DNA from: Bacteroidota bacterium
GTDB taxonomy: Bacteria > Bacteroidota > Bacteroidia > Chitinophagales > Chitinophagaceae
NCBI GenBank assembly: GCA_016712665.1
Contig: JADJQP010000002.1
Coordinates: 372,001-436,000 of the forward strand
Reading direction: 5' to 3'
DNA: 64,000 nt
Shown here one piece after another: positions 48,802 through 58,962 of this stretch. The notes below the pieces were generated by a model. The model made no database searches and was not told the origin of the DNA. It worked only from the letters and a program-made list of their open reading frames with translations. A program made the position numbers and the translations under genes. Numbering within the stretch: the first letter of the stretch is position 1; the number at the start of each line of letters is the position of its first letter.

Positions 48802-48819
48802 AATTACCAAATGGTAATT
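48802..48819. promoter_or_regulatory. 18-bp inverted repeat at the start of the CPBP gene
   Basis: AATTACCA (48802-48809), AA, TGGTAATT (48812-48819): perfect 8-bp arms. The first possible ATG (48811) lies inside it, so if this is an operator the real start is downstream (48823 or 48865). Confidence 0.4.
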
Positions 48820-49563
48820 GAAATGTACAACAAAAAGCGAAACTTTGTGCCTAAATTACTTACAATGAGGATAGCATCCACAATATTCATCGTTCTGCTA
48901 GCAAGTGTTCTGCTACTATCGGCCAATACGATTTTATCTTCCCTCAACATAATTTTTCACGAAAATGCATTTGTAAATAGTATTCTTAAGTACCAATTAT
49001 TTGCTCTGGCAATTGCTATGTTGATATTGATAGGAACCTTGCAAATCACGCCAGAAAGTAAACGTTTATTACATGTCGGAAACCTTGACAGTCCTGCAAT
49101 CAAAGAAAAATGGTTAGGAATAAATGGAAAAACAAGTTGGCGCAAAAATGGGTTCCAACTCGCTTTTTTTATTAGTACTTCAACAGGGATATTTATGTTT
49201 TTAGCTGTAAAATATACTAATAATTTAGATAATTTTATGTGGTCTTACGTACCTATCATTCTGATAATTTCTTTTACAAATTCCTTTTCAGAAGAAATGA
49301 TTTATCGTTTTGCAATCAACGGAAATCTGATTACGTTGCCATCAAACTATCGAATTTACATTATCTCTGCAATTCTGTTTGGGCTTCCACATTATCAGGG
49401 CTACCCAAGTGGCATACTTGGAGTTATTATGGCTGGAGCTCTTGGTTATATTTTATCGAAAGCAACTCATGAAACGAAAGGCATAGCCGTTGCTTGGGGG
49501 ATCCATTTTTTGCAGGATATCATCATATTTACTTCATTATTCATGATGAATGTAAGAGCTTAA
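48811..49563 (+). CDS. CPBP-family intramembrane metalloprotease
   Basis: 250 aa from ATG 48811, 232 aa from ATG 48865 (MRIASTIFIVLLASVLLLSA), which starts right at the first membrane helix. Six to seven hydrophobic helices. The CAAX-protease/bacteriocin-processing motifs are in place: EEMIYRF (Glu-Glu-x3-Arg), LFGLPHYQG (His) and WGIHFLQD (His). Members cleave prenylated proteins or peptides or give self-immunity to bacteriocins in other phyla; the substrate here is unknown. It lies in a gene-poor stretch. Confidence 0.82.
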   Translation: MVIEMYNKKRNFVPKLLTMRIASTIFIVLLASVLLLSANTILSSLNIIFHENAFVNSILKYQLFALAIAMLILIGTLQITPESKRLLHVGNLDSPAIKEKWLGINGKTSWRKNGFQLAFFISTSTGIFMFLAVKYTNNLDNFMWSYVPIILIISFTNSFSEEMIYRFAINGNLITLPSNYRIYIISAILFGLPHYQGYPSGILGVIMAGALGYILSKATHETKGIAVAWGIHFLQDIIIFTSLFMMNVRA

Positions 49564-49772
49564 TATTTCGAAAATGATTTATATCATATTCTTATACTCC
49601 TACAATCACCCGTAGTAGTATTTATAATAACTAACTTTGTAATTGGGAAAATGGTACTCTTTAAAATCTATCATTATGCCATTAAATTCATTATCTATCA
49701 ACGACGTAGTTACATTGCAAAAAAGCTGTATATGCATCAAAAGATTCTATTAATTTCTAAAAAAATAATACT

Positions 49773-50267
49773 ATGAACGGAGCTCATTGGCATTTAATGG
49801 TAAATCATCTTCCAATCATTTTTCCTATTGTAGGAGTTATTGTTATGATTACGGGCCTAACTTCAAAATCAGAAGCCGTTAAACGGACAGCCTATCTAAT
49901 TTTCATCCTGGGCGCATTCGCTACTATAGTAGCTATGACAACAGGTGAAGGAGCAGAGGAGGTTGTTGAACAATTAAATGGAGTGACAGAAAACCAACTT
50001 AATAACCACGAAGAAATAGCAGAAAAATTTGCAATACTTGCCTATATTTTAGGAGGCATTTCTTTACTTGGACTTTGGACTAGCATCAAACAAAAAAATT
50101 CTTCCTCTAACATTGCCGTTGGCACTTTGCTTTTTGGCTTTGTGTTATTATACTTTGCAAAACAAACCGGAACCACAGGCGGGGAAATAAGACATACCGA
50201 AATTAGAGAAGGAAATAATTTACCTGCATTAGAAAACAGCAATGCAGAAAAAGGTGAAGACGATTAA
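49773..50267 (+). CDS. Four-helix membrane protein, DUF2231-like
   Basis: 164 aa. Begins MNGAHWHLMVNHLPIIFPIV, a His-rich start as in DUF2231-like membrane proteins, followed by four hydrophobic helices (~13-31, ~40-57, ~90-108, ~118-134) and a polar tail containing GGEIRHTEIREG. Paired histidines near the membrane suggest haem or metal binding (inference). 48 bp before the Lnt-like gene's first possible start, likely same transcript. Confidence 0.7.
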   Translation: MNGAHWHLMVNHLPIIFPIVGVIVMITGLTSKSEAVKRTAYLIFILGAFATIVAMTTGEGAEEVVEQLNGVTENQLNNHEEIAEKFAILAYILGGISLLGLWTSIKQKNSSSNIAVGTLLFGFVLLYFAKQTGTTGGEIRHTEIREGNNLPALENSNAEKGEDD

Positions 50268-50314
50268 AAACAAACCTACTTCAGTTTGGGCAATTATTAT
50301 AATACAAAATTCTA

Positions 50315-51766
50315 TTGAAAGAACACTGTATGTCAGGCTCCGATAAATTTACAATTAACATTAATCATAGTTTACGATTATTAATTGGATTGCTGACCAT
50401 AATTGCCACACATGTTTCTTATAGTGTTGACATCATTGCCTGGTTTTCAAGTGTTCCGTTTCTTTTGTATCTATATCAAACAAAAGGCATAAAATCAAGA
50501 TTACTTTTTGCCCTCGTTTTATTTATAGCATGGACGCTTGCTACTGCAAAGATTATTACCAAGCCGATACCTTTCGCTATGGTGTTTTTATTTTCATTGC
50601 CGTTAACCCTAATACACTTGCCTGCATATTTGATATGGGACAAATTTAAAAACCAAAAATACGCCATGTTTCTTTTTCCGACCATTTTTACGATTATGGA
50701 ATGGATACAATATACATTTATGCCATTTGCAAGTTGGGGAGTGGCTGCAAATACACAATCGCACAGCATTGTAATTCTTCAATCACTGTCACTCTTTGGA
50801 ATGGCGGGATTAGGTTTTTTGATATATTGGATTAATATTTCAATTGTTGAATTAATTAAAAAAAGAAAAGCGACATTTTTAAATTGTATCTTACCCTGCG
50901 GTATTATCCTCGTGTTCCTAATTTATGGCTCACTTCGCATGGATTTTTGGAAAGCGACTACAAAAAAAAGTATTACAGTTGCAACTGTTGGAACCGACTC
51001 AGAAGTAAGTGGGCTCCCATTCGCAGATTCAATAACAAATAATACCTACAAAAATACTTTATTTAAACGAACGGAAACAGCTGCCCATAAGGGCGCAAAA
51101 CTAATTGTTTGGAATGAAGCTGCAATTTTTATCCAAAAAGAGGAAGAGGAAAATTGGCAAAAAAGCATACAAACCCTGGCGAAAAATCTCAAAGTGTCTC
51201 TTATTGCTGCGTATGTTGTACCCATTTCGATAGCCCCCTTAAAACTGGAAAACAAACTCATATCGGTAAGCTCAAAAGGAGACCTTGCCTATCAATACCT
51301 AAAACACCAGCCTGTACCCGGTGAACCCTCAATAAAAGGTGAGGAGCCTTTTAAGATAATGACCGATAATCAGTTAAGTATAGGCGCAGCAATTTGTTAC
51401 GACTTTGACTACCCGTATATCGCCAAGGCTTTTGGATTGCTCAACGCTAATATTGTGGCAATCCCTTCTTCTGACTGGCGAGGAATTGACCCCTTACACA
51501 CACGAATGGCCACCTTTAGAGCAATAGAGCAAGGTTATTCTCTTATTCGTTCTACCCGATTTGGGCTATCAGCAGCCATTAATCCACTCGGTGAAATGAT
51601 TGCACAACAAAGTAGTTTTGATAGGCATAATAAAATTATGACTGCTGAACTACCAACAGGTAGGATTAAAACGTTATATGGTGTAATTGGTGACAGTTTC
51701 ATATTTGGTTGTTTTCTATTAATGGTTTTAGTTCTTGCAACATCATTCAAAAAAAAGTTGATGTAA
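50315..51766 (+). CDS. lnt: Apolipoprotein N-acyltransferase-like protein
   Basis: 483 aa from TTG 50315, or 478 aa from ATG 50330. About six membrane helices in the first ~210 residues, then a nitrilase domain with the Glu-Lys-Cys triad: Glu in LIVWNEAAIFIQ, Lys in YLKHQPVPGEP and Cys in AAICYDFDYPYIA; two more helices close the protein. Lnt adds the third acyl chain to lipoproteins in the inner membrane. Whether this is the housekeeping Lnt or a second copy is unclear; the accessory-looking context favours a second copy. Confidence 0.82.
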   Translation: MKEHCMSGSDKFTININHSLRLLIGLLTIIATHVSYSVDIIAWFSSVPFLLYLYQTKGIKSRLLFALVLFIAWTLATAKIITKPIPFAMVFLFSLPLTLIHLPAYLIWDKFKNQKYAMFLFPTIFTIMEWIQYTFMPFASWGVAANTQSHSIVILQSLSLFGMAGLGFLIYWINISIVELIKKRKATFLNCILPCGIILVFLIYGSLRMDFWKATTKKSITVATVGTDSEVSGLPFADSITNNTYKNTLFKRTETAAHKGAKLIVWNEAAIFIQKEEEENWQKSIQTLAKNLKVSLIAAYVVPISIAPLKLENKLISVSSKGDLAYQYLKHQPVPGEPSIKGEEPFKIMTDNQLSIGAAICYDFDYPYIAKAFGLLNANIVAIPSSDWRGIDPLHTRMATFRAIEQGYSLIRSTRFGLSAAINPLGEMIAQQSSFDRHNKIMTAELPTGRIKTLYGVIGDSFIFGCFLLMVLVLATSFKKKLM

Positions 51767-52510
51767 ATTAATGATACCACTGATTATTGGTTGGTGTGAT
51801 TATTTGCTTTACCAACCACAATTATTGACCCGCAACCAGCCACTCAAAATTTATGAGGTGTAAAAAATCGTATATAATTCAAACCGATTGGATTGAAATA
51901 ATAGCACCGCACTTTGCCGTAAAATAGGCCATAATTAACCATATCTAGTCATCCTCTATTGGAGGATTCCTACTCCGTATAGAAACCAATACAAAATAGC
52001 CGTGGGGAATACTGGCATACTATTGGACCGAAATTTCTTTACATACTTCATTCTTAGACATAACCTATCTAGTTGCCAGCGTCCCAGCATATCTTAAGCC
52101 TTTAAGATTAGTAACCCCACGACGCCCTATTGCTTACAATAGTCCCCAAATGTTTTACGCATACTTATACTGACGCAACACTGTTCTAGAGTACAGCAAT
52201 TATTGCCACTTGAAACAGTCGTATTCTGATACCAAGTAATTTCTTTGACAGCATTTCCAGACTTTACATTTTTACAATTATTTACTATTCATTCAATGTT
52301 ACTTTTGTGAAAGTAATGAAATATTAAGTGAACAATAGCAACAAACGGGCACTATTCACAAATCAGGGCAAATACAAAAAGAGCGATTCTGGAACTCCTA
52401 GAATGGCTTTAGGAAATACCCTATGGAACTTCTATGCTAGCGAAGGCTGTTTGAAATATTTTTGCACCCAAGCCAATTTGTCTCCCTTCAATACGCTAAA
52501 TAGTAAATAA
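51767..52510. other. 744-bp gap with at most one doubtful small ORF
   Basis: No convincing gene. A 60-codon frame at 52328-52510 (GTG start, ends just before the AraC gene) has no recognisable content. A -7-like TACTTTTG is present near 52300 and may be the promoter for the AraC gene with a ~200-nt leader. Confidence 0.45.
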
Positions 52511-53317
52511 ATGAAAATAGTATTTTACCAACCTACAAATAGTATTCTCAAAAAGTATATGGAAGGGTACTACTTTATGCTTCCCGATGAATCGAAACAA
52601 CCGTTTCATTATCTCACGTTTCCAAATAATTTTTTTATCCTCTCTGTGGCAATCGGTAGTCAAATTATGACCAAGGACGACAAAATTATTATTTCTCATT
52701 CCCCCAGCGGGGAAATCATAGCCGACTTCCTGGCTCGATACACCAAACCATTTGAAATTCTATATAAAGATCCTATACCGGAAATTACAATCTACTTTAA
52801 ACCCGCGGCCATTAATCACTTTATTGAAAAAGCCCATGTACTTTTCCAGCAGAAAAATGCCATTGACTTCAATCCCTTTCCTGATTTTTTTGAACAAATG
52901 AAAAAAATATTGAAGCTAAACGATCAAAATCTTCAAATAGAGCTACTAGAACAATATTGGCTTTCAAAATTTAATCAAAAAGACCAACAGTTGATTGAAG
53001 GTATATTATTAGATATGGAATCAGAACTAAAAATAGCAGAAATAGCATCCAAATACAATATTTCCAGACAGCATCTCAATACACTATTTACCAAAACAGT
53101 AGGCAAACCTTGTTCAGAGTATAGAAAAATTAACCGATTTAGAAATGCTATTGAAAAAAAGAAACATGCAAAAAACCTTACTCAACTTACCTATGACAAT
53201 CTGTTCTACGATCAATCGCATATGATTAAAGATTTCAAGGGACTCACAAAAGTTAGTCCACATTCCTTTTTCAAAAAAATTGATATTGACAAAAAAAATA
53301 TTTGGCTTTACATATAG
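52511..53317 (+). CDS. AraC-family transcriptional regulator
   Basis: 268 aa. N-terminal ~150 residues form the ligand-sensing part of the type MKIVFYQPTNSILKKYMEGY, with a cupin-like beta pattern. The C-terminal ~100 residues are two HTH motifs (LKIAEIASKYNISRQHLNTL and the partner around YDQSHMIKDFKGLTKVSPHS). It lies 68 bp before an outer-membrane barrel gene on the same strand, which it probably controls. Confidence 0.88.
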   Translation: MKIVFYQPTNSILKKYMEGYYFMLPDESKQPFHYLTFPNNFFILSVAIGSQIMTKDDKIIISHSPSGEIIADFLARYTKPFEILYKDPIPEITIYFKPAAINHFIEKAHVLFQQKNAIDFNPFPDFFEQMKKILKLNDQNLQIELLEQYWLSKFNQKDQQLIEGILLDMESELKIAEIASKYNISRQHLNTLFTKTVGKPCSEYRKINRFRNAIEKKKHAKNLTQLTYDNLFYDQSHMIKDFKGLTKVSPHSFFKKIDIDKKNIWLYI

Positions 53318-53385
53318 ACATTACATTATTACAATTTCGTACAGCCACTTCCGTACGACCTTTGTACTTGAAAAGTAAAGAATAT

Positions 53386-55779
53386 ATGTTTAAAATATTA
53401 ACACTCTCCCTCCTACTTGCAAACCTGGCTACTTCAGCGCAAACAGAAATAATAGGAACTATTCTTCAAAAAGAAACAAAAAAACCTTTAGAATTTGCGT
53501 CTGTACGGTTACTAAACAGTGACTCAATAATACATGAAAGTACCCTAACAGACTCTAACGGAGCATTTAAAATAACTGCAAAGCCAGGAGAAACAATATT
53601 GCAAATTACGTATATCGGTCAAGTACTCTATACTCAAAAAATAGAACTAAACGAAAAGCAAATCAATGTAGGTATTTTAGAAATGGTTACTACAAAAGAA
53701 ATAAGCAATACGGTAGTTACGGCTAAAAGAAAAATCATTCAGCGAAAAGTGGATCGACTTGTTTTTAATGTTGAAAATTCTTCCAAAGCTTCCGCCGGTG
53801 ATGCCTTAGACGTTTTGAGCGTGACGCCGGGAGTGCAAGTACAGAATAATAAAATACGCATCATTGGAAAGAATAGTCTTCAAGTACTGATTAATGATAA
53901 AGCAGTTCTACTTTCTGATGAAGAGTTAAGCAATTTCTTAAAATCTATGGCATCAGAAAATATTAAAAATATTGAGGTTATTACGACACCACCAGCAAAA
54001 TACGAAGCGGCTGGAAATAGTGGATTGATAAATATCACTTTAAAGCAAGTCAAAAAAAATTCATGGAATGCACAACTCAAATCATCATTCAAAAAACAAA
54101 CGTATAGCACAGGCTCCCTTGGCGGAAGTTTCAATTCCAATAAAGAAAAACTGAGCATTGCCTCTTTGCTAAATTATAGTGCCGGTTGTTATTACCAAGA
54201 GCAGGATGACTATGCATACTTTCCGGATGGCCTTTGGTATACATCATCACCTTTTAGGGTGAATGCAAAAAGGATGAATGCCCGAATAGATGTTAGCTAT
54301 CAAATAACACCTAAATGGACAATGGGTGCTCAATATCTATACAATAAAAACCGCAGAGATATTACGGATGCTCCGTATACAGCCGTTTTTGATTACCGTT
54401 CCAATGATGTTATGCGTTTCCTTCAATCAACAGGAAGCATGAATTTAATCCCAAAAATTCATTCAGTAAACTACCACAACGAAGTGGCCTTAGATACTGC
54501 CGGTCGAAAAATAGAACTGAATGTAGATTACTTCAATTACCACAACCCCGATACCAAAAAGTATAACGGTTTTTCAAAAATTCAACATCCAATGAAAGAG
54601 CAGTTTTATAGGGGTCTAAATCAAAATATTCAAAACGTAGCCAATGTATCAGTAAAATTGGATGTGGAGGTTCCTACGAAGTGGATGGATGTAAGTTTTG
54701 GAGGAAAAGTTTCGAAATCAAAATCGACAAATACCATCAACTACTTCAATAGTGGTTTTGTGAATACACCGGTAACCCTTTACTCACTCTCTCAAAACGA
54801 TTTTGAGTATAAAGAAGCTATTCAAGCACTATACGTTTCCGTTGTTAAAAAATTTAATGAAAAATGGGATTCGCAATTAGGAGTCAGAATGGAAGCCACA
54901 GAAACCGATTCAAAATCTACAAACCTGAATTTGGCTACAAAAAATAATTATCTTAAACTATTTCCCTCATTCTATGTAACATATAATGCTTCTAATAATT
55001 ATTCCTTCTCTTTTAACTATAGTAAACGAATTGAAAGGCCCGATTTTTTTGATTTAAATCCAAACATTTACTTTATAAACCCATTTCAAACCATAGAAGG
55101 CAATGCATTCTTGCAACCGTCCTTTGTTGATAATTTTGAGTTAAGCAATACGTTCCATTCTTTTGAAACAAAAGTATACTACAGTTATGAAGACAATTTA
55201 TTTTCGCAAGTACCATTAGCAGATCCCAACACAAATATCATCCGTTTTACCAATGAAAATTTCATTAATACAAATCGTGTTGGGATTTCGGAAAATTATT
55301 CGTTCAACAAAATTTCATATTGGTCAAGCAATAATAGTTTTGACATAAATTACTCGAAGTCGAAATTTAATTTAGCCCAAAAGCAGGAAGATCAAAAAGG
55401 GCTAAATGCCACTATTTCAACAGACAATGACTTTAGCTTAAATAAGGAGAATACTATCCTGTTGGGACTTAATTATTGGTACCGATTCCCTGGTGTAAGT
55501 GGCATTTTTAGTTCAAAATCGGCAAGTTCCTTATCGTTAAGTTTACAATGTTTCGTATTCCACAAAAACGTAAATATCACCTTGAGGGGAAACGACATTT
55601 TAAAAACTTCAGCCGAGAGATCTACCACAACAGTTAATGGGATATTTCAAAAAGCCATATACTACTTCGATGCCAGGTCTCTTCAACTATCACTAAGTTA
55701 TAATTTCGGCAATAAAAATATTAGCGGGAAGAAACATATTACAGGAAATGAGGATGAAAAAGGACGGACCGGAAATTAA
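53386..55779 (+). CDS. TonB-dependent receptor-like outer-membrane barrel (beta-barrel family 3)
   Basis: 797 aa from ATG 53386, chosen for the signal peptide MFKILTLSLLLANLATSAQ. N-terminal carboxypeptidase-regulatory-like domain (GTILQKETKKPLEFASVRL), a plug-like part (SAGDALDVLSVTPGVQVQNN, IEVITTPPAKYEAAGNSGLI) and a ~550-residue barrel typical of the OMP_b-brl_3 group, containing NYSKRIERPDFFDLNP. These are TonB-linked transporters of unknown ligand, often beside an AraC or two-component regulator as here. Confidence 0.88.
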   Translation: MFKILTLSLLLANLATSAQTEIIGTILQKETKKPLEFASVRLLNSDSIIHESTLTDSNGAFKITAKPGETILQITYIGQVLYTQKIELNEKQINVGILEMVTTKEISNTVVTAKRKIIQRKVDRLVFNVENSSKASAGDALDVLSVTPGVQVQNNKIRIIGKNSLQVLINDKAVLLSDEELSNFLKSMASENIKNIEVITTPPAKYEAAGNSGLINITLKQVKKNSWNAQLKSSFKKQTYSTGSLGGSFNSNKEKLSIASLLNYSAGCYYQEQDDYAYFPDGLWYTSSPFRVNAKRMNARIDVSYQITPKWTMGAQYLYNKNRRDITDAPYTAVFDYRSNDVMRFLQSTGSMNLIPKIHSVNYHNEVALDTAGRKIELNVDYFNYHNPDTKKYNGFSKIQHPMKEQFYRGLNQNIQNVANVSVKLDVEVPTKWMDVSFGGKVSKSKSTNTINYFNSGFVNTPVTLYSLSQNDFEYKEAIQALYVSVVKKFNEKWDSQLGVRMEATETDSKSTNLNLATKNNYLKLFPSFYVTYNASNNYSFSFNYSKRIERPDFFDLNPNIYFINPFQTIEGNAFLQPSFVDNFELSNTFHSFETKVYYSYEDNLFSQVPLADPNTNIIRFTNENFINTNRVGISENYSFNKISYWSSNNSFDINYSKSKFNLAQKQEDQKGLNATISTDNDFSLNKENTILLGLNYWYRFPGVSGIFSSKSASSLSLSLQCFVFHKNVNITLRGNDILKTSAERSTTTVNGIFQKAIYYFDARSLQLSLSYNFGNKNISGKKHITGNEDEKGRTGN

Positions 55780-56082
55780 TGATACTATTGACGGGTACTT
55801 TTACAAAATTTTGTACATTTGAAAGTGTATATTTTGTAAAAATGATTAAGATGATTGCTTGGGCAGCATACAAAGAAGACAATATAAATCGATAGCTTCA
55901 TCACAATGAACAATTGCATTTCGATCTGAAATAATTGCTAAATAATCTCTCAATTTCATTTAGAGCCAGACCCTGGTAAGTTTAATAACCAGTAAGCCTA
56001 TGTAATTGTACAAATCCTTAGTACTTTTATCCTTAAAATATTTGACAATTTCCATTCAGCGTCCTTCAATTCTTAAACTACC
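55780..56082. other. 303-bp gap
   Basis: Contains a -7-like TACATTTG near 55813 without a proper -33 and only a 17-codon ORF after it. Nothing else identified. Confidence 0.4.
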
Positions 56083-56589
56083 ATGAAACAAATACTAATT
56101 GTCCTAAACATTCTCTTAATCACCTCCTGCGGACAAAGCCATGAAACCACCAATACAAAAAAAACGGATGCAACAGAAGCCATGCCGCAAAACACGCAAT
56201 TGCCTGCAGAGCAAGCATTGAAATTTATCAATTCGTATGTCAACAACTGCAATAAGATGAAGGAATCTCTGGGAGTTATTGAATGGACAAATGCAAACGG
56301 TTTGACTACTATTAATTTCAAGAAGGAACTTAAGACATTGGTAGAAAATGCATATAAACAAGATCCTGAATTGGGACTTGGTTTTGACCCAATATTTGAC
56401 GCGCAGGACTATCCTGAGAAAGGTTTTGAATTAGTTTCGTTCGACGAAAAAACAAACTTCATTGTGGTCAAGGGAAAAGATTGGGCAGACTTTAAATTGA
56501 CTCTAAAAATGGTGGAGGAAAACGAACAGTGGCTTGTGGAGGGTTGCGGCATTATTAATATCCCAAAAGACAAGCAGAACTTCAGGTAA
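56083..56589 (+). CDS. Predicted lipoprotein, DUF3828-like
   Basis: 168 aa; lipoprotein signal peptide MKQILIVLNILLITSCGQ with the lipobox ITSC. After a Thr-rich linker, the body (ALKFINSYVNNCNKM, FDPIFDAQDYPEKGFELVSF, EEQWLVEGCGIINIP-like end) resembles the NTF2-like DUF3828 domain found in periplasmic lipoproteins. Function unknown. Stand-alone gene. Confidence 0.75.
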   Translation: MKQILIVLNILLITSCGQSHETTNTKKTDATEAMPQNTQLPAEQALKFINSYVNNCNKMKESLGVIEWTNANGLTTINFKKELKTLVENAYKQDPELGLGFDPIFDAQDYPEKGFELVSFDEKTNFIVVKGKDWADFKLTLKMVEENEQWLVEGCGIINIPKDKQNFR

Positions 56590-56915
56590 AAACGCCCCTA
56601 CTCTACCAAGTTTCCGAACCTGATACATCTTACACGCTAGCAAAAAAAAGTACTTGAGTCCTTTTATCTCAACTGCCAACTTTCTCAAAAAGCACGTTCA
56701 GTAAGTTGATAAACCTTGATAGCTTGCCATAGCATAATTTTGAATCTAAGGCTACGGCCCAAAGGTATTTTATGGGCGGGCAGGCTTGCCAATAGCCATT
56801 TAATGCTACCTTATGGCACTCCAAAAGAAAGAAGGTTTGTTTTTGTGTTACTTTGCGGGCAAAACTTGTAAAACTTCTATTTTATTTTTAGTACCTTTGC
56901 CCAAATAGGCCATAC
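56590..56915. other. 326-bp gap before pyrR
   Basis: No gene. TACCTTTG at 56892-56899 is a good -7 box for pyrR, 16 nt before its TTG start, with no clear -33. Confidence 0.5.
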
Positions 56916-57461
56916 TTGAAACCCATACTTGATAAGCAGAAATTTAAGGTTGTCATCGAACGACTCGCTCATCAGCTAATTGAAAATCATTCCAATTTTT
57001 CTGAAACGGTATTGATAGGACTGCAGCCAAGGGGCATTTTTTTGGCAGATCGGCTGGTTACCTATATCGAAAGTATCACCAACTTGCACTTGCAATATGG
57101 CAAACTTGATATCACCTTTTATAGAGATGATTTTAATACCGGTAAGGAAATTCATTTGCCCAATCAAACGGAAATCGATTTTTCAATTGAAAATAAAAAA
57201 GTAGTACTGATTGACGATGTCCTTTTTACCGGCCGTACCATACGTAGTGCCATGGATGCCTTGGTAGATTTTGGAAGACCACAAGCCGTTGAATTGCTGG
57301 TTTTAATTGACAGGCGATTTAGCAGGCAATTGCCCATACAAGCTGATTATACCGGCGTAGTGGTTGACTCTGTTCGAACGCAAAAAGTAAAAGTATTTTG
57401 GAAAGAACATGGTAAAAATGATGAGGTGTTTTTGATTGATAATACAGTAGCTGAGCGTTGA
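56916..57461 (+). CDS. pyrR: PyrR-type regulator/uracil phosphoribosyltransferase
   Basis: 181 aa, TTG start (MKPILDKQKFKVVIERLAHQ). PRPP-binding loop VVLIDDVLFTGRTIRSAMDA (~residue 89), and the family sequences GLQPRGIFLADRL and LPIQADYTGVVV. PyrR proteins bind pyr mRNA to attenuate transcription in Gram-positives and have weak UPRTase activity; in Bacteroidota regulation is assumed by analogy. It precedes pyrB, but I saw no PyrR-type anti-antiterminator in the 439-bp gap. Confidence 0.9.
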   Translation: MKPILDKQKFKVVIERLAHQLIENHSNFSETVLIGLQPRGIFLADRLVTYIESITNLHLQYGKLDITFYRDDFNTGKEIHLPNQTEIDFSIENKKVVLIDDVLFTGRTIRSAMDALVDFGRPQAVELLVLIDRRFSRQLPIQADYTGVVVDSVRTQKVKVFWKEHGKNDEVFLIDNTVAER

Positions 57462-57900
57462 GGCTTTCGTACAAATTATAAAAAAAGTATGTCGATACAT
57501 TCATATAAAGATTTAAACATAGAGACAAAAGCAGCAAAGGGTTCAATCTTATTATATGAGTTGAGTATGAAATTTCAAAGAGTAGCTTTTTTGGGCAGTA
57601 CCCTTCCCTTGATAAGAGCCTCTATTTGCAAACTGCTTTATCAGACCAGAATCGTTAGAATTACATCAACAAAACATGCCGCCCAAGCAGTACACCCTTC
57701 AGAAGGTAATTTACAGGTAGTAAAAACGAATACAGAAAACCCGGTATCGTTTATGCGCATAAAATTGCAGCATGGAAGCTTCAACCCAAACAAGGCAGCG
57801 ACAATCGAAAAAATAATAAAATGCCGAATTAAACCCTTCATTTTCTCTTCAATAAAATTGATACAGCACACCAACAACCCTCAACTTACAACTTTCTACT
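57462..57900. other. 439-bp gap between pyrR and pyrB with doubtful ORFs on both strands
   Basis: A 141-codon plus-strand frame (57489-57914) overlaps pyrB and has no recognisable features. A minus-strand frame (to about 57641, possible start 57841) encodes a short protein with an N-terminal hydrophobic stretch and several Cys, which might be a small secreted protein. Neither is supported enough to call. Confidence 0.4.
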
Positions 57901-58824
57901 ATGTTAAGTACTAAACATCTTCTTGGAATCAAAAATCTAACCCAAAAAGACATTGAATTAATTTTCAAAACAGCGGACAATTTCAAAGAAATTTTGAAAC
58001 GCCCCATAAAGAAAGTTCCCTCTCTCAGAGATACCACCATTGTCAATCTATTTTACGAAAATTCTACCCGTACCCGTATTTCATTTGAATTAGCTGAAAA
58101 AAGATTAGGCGCCGATACCATAAATTTTGCAAGTGGCAATTCAAGCGTTGCCAAGGGAGAAACCCTCATAGACACCGTAAACAATATCCTTTCGATGAAA
58201 GTAGATATGGTGGTACTCCGCCATAGCGCCAGTGGTGCTCCCCATTTTTTGTCAAATCATATCAACGCAGCCATTATCAATGCAGGTGACGGCACCAATG
58301 AACATCCAACCCAAGGCCTCCTAGATGCGTATTCCATCCGAGAAAAATGCAAAACCCTCAAAGGTAAAAAAGTGGCCATCATTGGTGATATCATGCACTC
58401 AAGAGTGGCCCTTTCCAATATTTACTGTCTAAAAAAAATGGGTGCAGAAGTAACTGTAGCCGGACCTCCTACCCTCATTCCTAAATACATCGATGCATTG
58501 GGTGTTCAAGTAACCTACAACGTTAAAGAAGCCCTTGCCTGGTGCGACGTGGCCAATGTACTGCGAATCCAGCTTGAACGACAAAACATGCCTCTATTTT
58601 CTTCTTTGCGCGAGTACGCCCTCTTTTATGGAATTGATAAAAAATTATTAGATTCATTACAAAAGGAAATTGTAATCATGCATCCAGGCCCCATAAACAG
58701 GGGTGTTGAACTAAACTCAGATGTGGCAGACAGTCAGCACTCCATCATTCTGAATCAGGTAGAAAATGGAGTGGCCATTCGAATGGCGGTATTATATCTG
58801 CTGTCGGGTAAAGATTCAATCTAA
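57901..58824 (+). CDS. pyrB: Aspartate carbamoyltransferase catalytic subunit
   Basis: 307 aa. Condenses carbamoyl phosphate with aspartate in pyrimidine synthesis. Carbamoyl-phosphate site YENSTRTRISFELAEKRLGA (~residue 51) and the aspartate loop in VLRIQLERQ; the QHP-type motif appears as GTNEHPTQGLLDAYSI. No regulatory subunit pyrI is adjacent. Intact frame. PyrR upstream suggests co-control. Confidence 0.96.
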   Translation: MLSTKHLLGIKNLTQKDIELIFKTADNFKEILKRPIKKVPSLRDTTIVNLFYENSTRTRISFELAEKRLGADTINFASGNSSVAKGETLIDTVNNILSMKVDMVVLRHSASGAPHFLSNHINAAIINAGDGTNEHPTQGLLDAYSIREKCKTLKGKKVAIIGDIMHSRVALSNIYCLKKMGAEVTVAGPPTLIPKYIDALGVQVTYNVKEALAWCDVANVLRIQLERQNMPLFSSLREYALFYGIDKKLLDSLQKEIVIMHPGPINRGVELNSDVADSQHSIILNQVENGVAIRMAVLYLLSGKDSI

Positions 58825-58962
58825 AAAGAAGGGAAATTCATAATTTGACAAAGAATGAATAGAATATCCCACCAAATTAACTGCTATATTTGCAAAAATC
58901 AATCAGTTTACAAGCTAGTCCCTAATCAATAAAACTGGCCTGTAAATTTTCAAATTACTAAA

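Noticed and set aside
52328..52510. 60-codon ORF before the AraC gene
   Set aside because: No family, start context or conservation that can be judged; too weak to call.
53333..53357. TCGTAC/GTACGA inverted repeat upstream of the outer-membrane barrel gene
   Set aside because: Arms of only 6 bp with a 10-nt spacer and no consensus -7 box in register; could be chance.
57489..57914. 141-codon ORF between pyrR and pyrB
   Set aside because: Overlaps the pyrB start, unusual composition and no domain; an opposing frame covers the same bases. Kept only as an uncertain gap.
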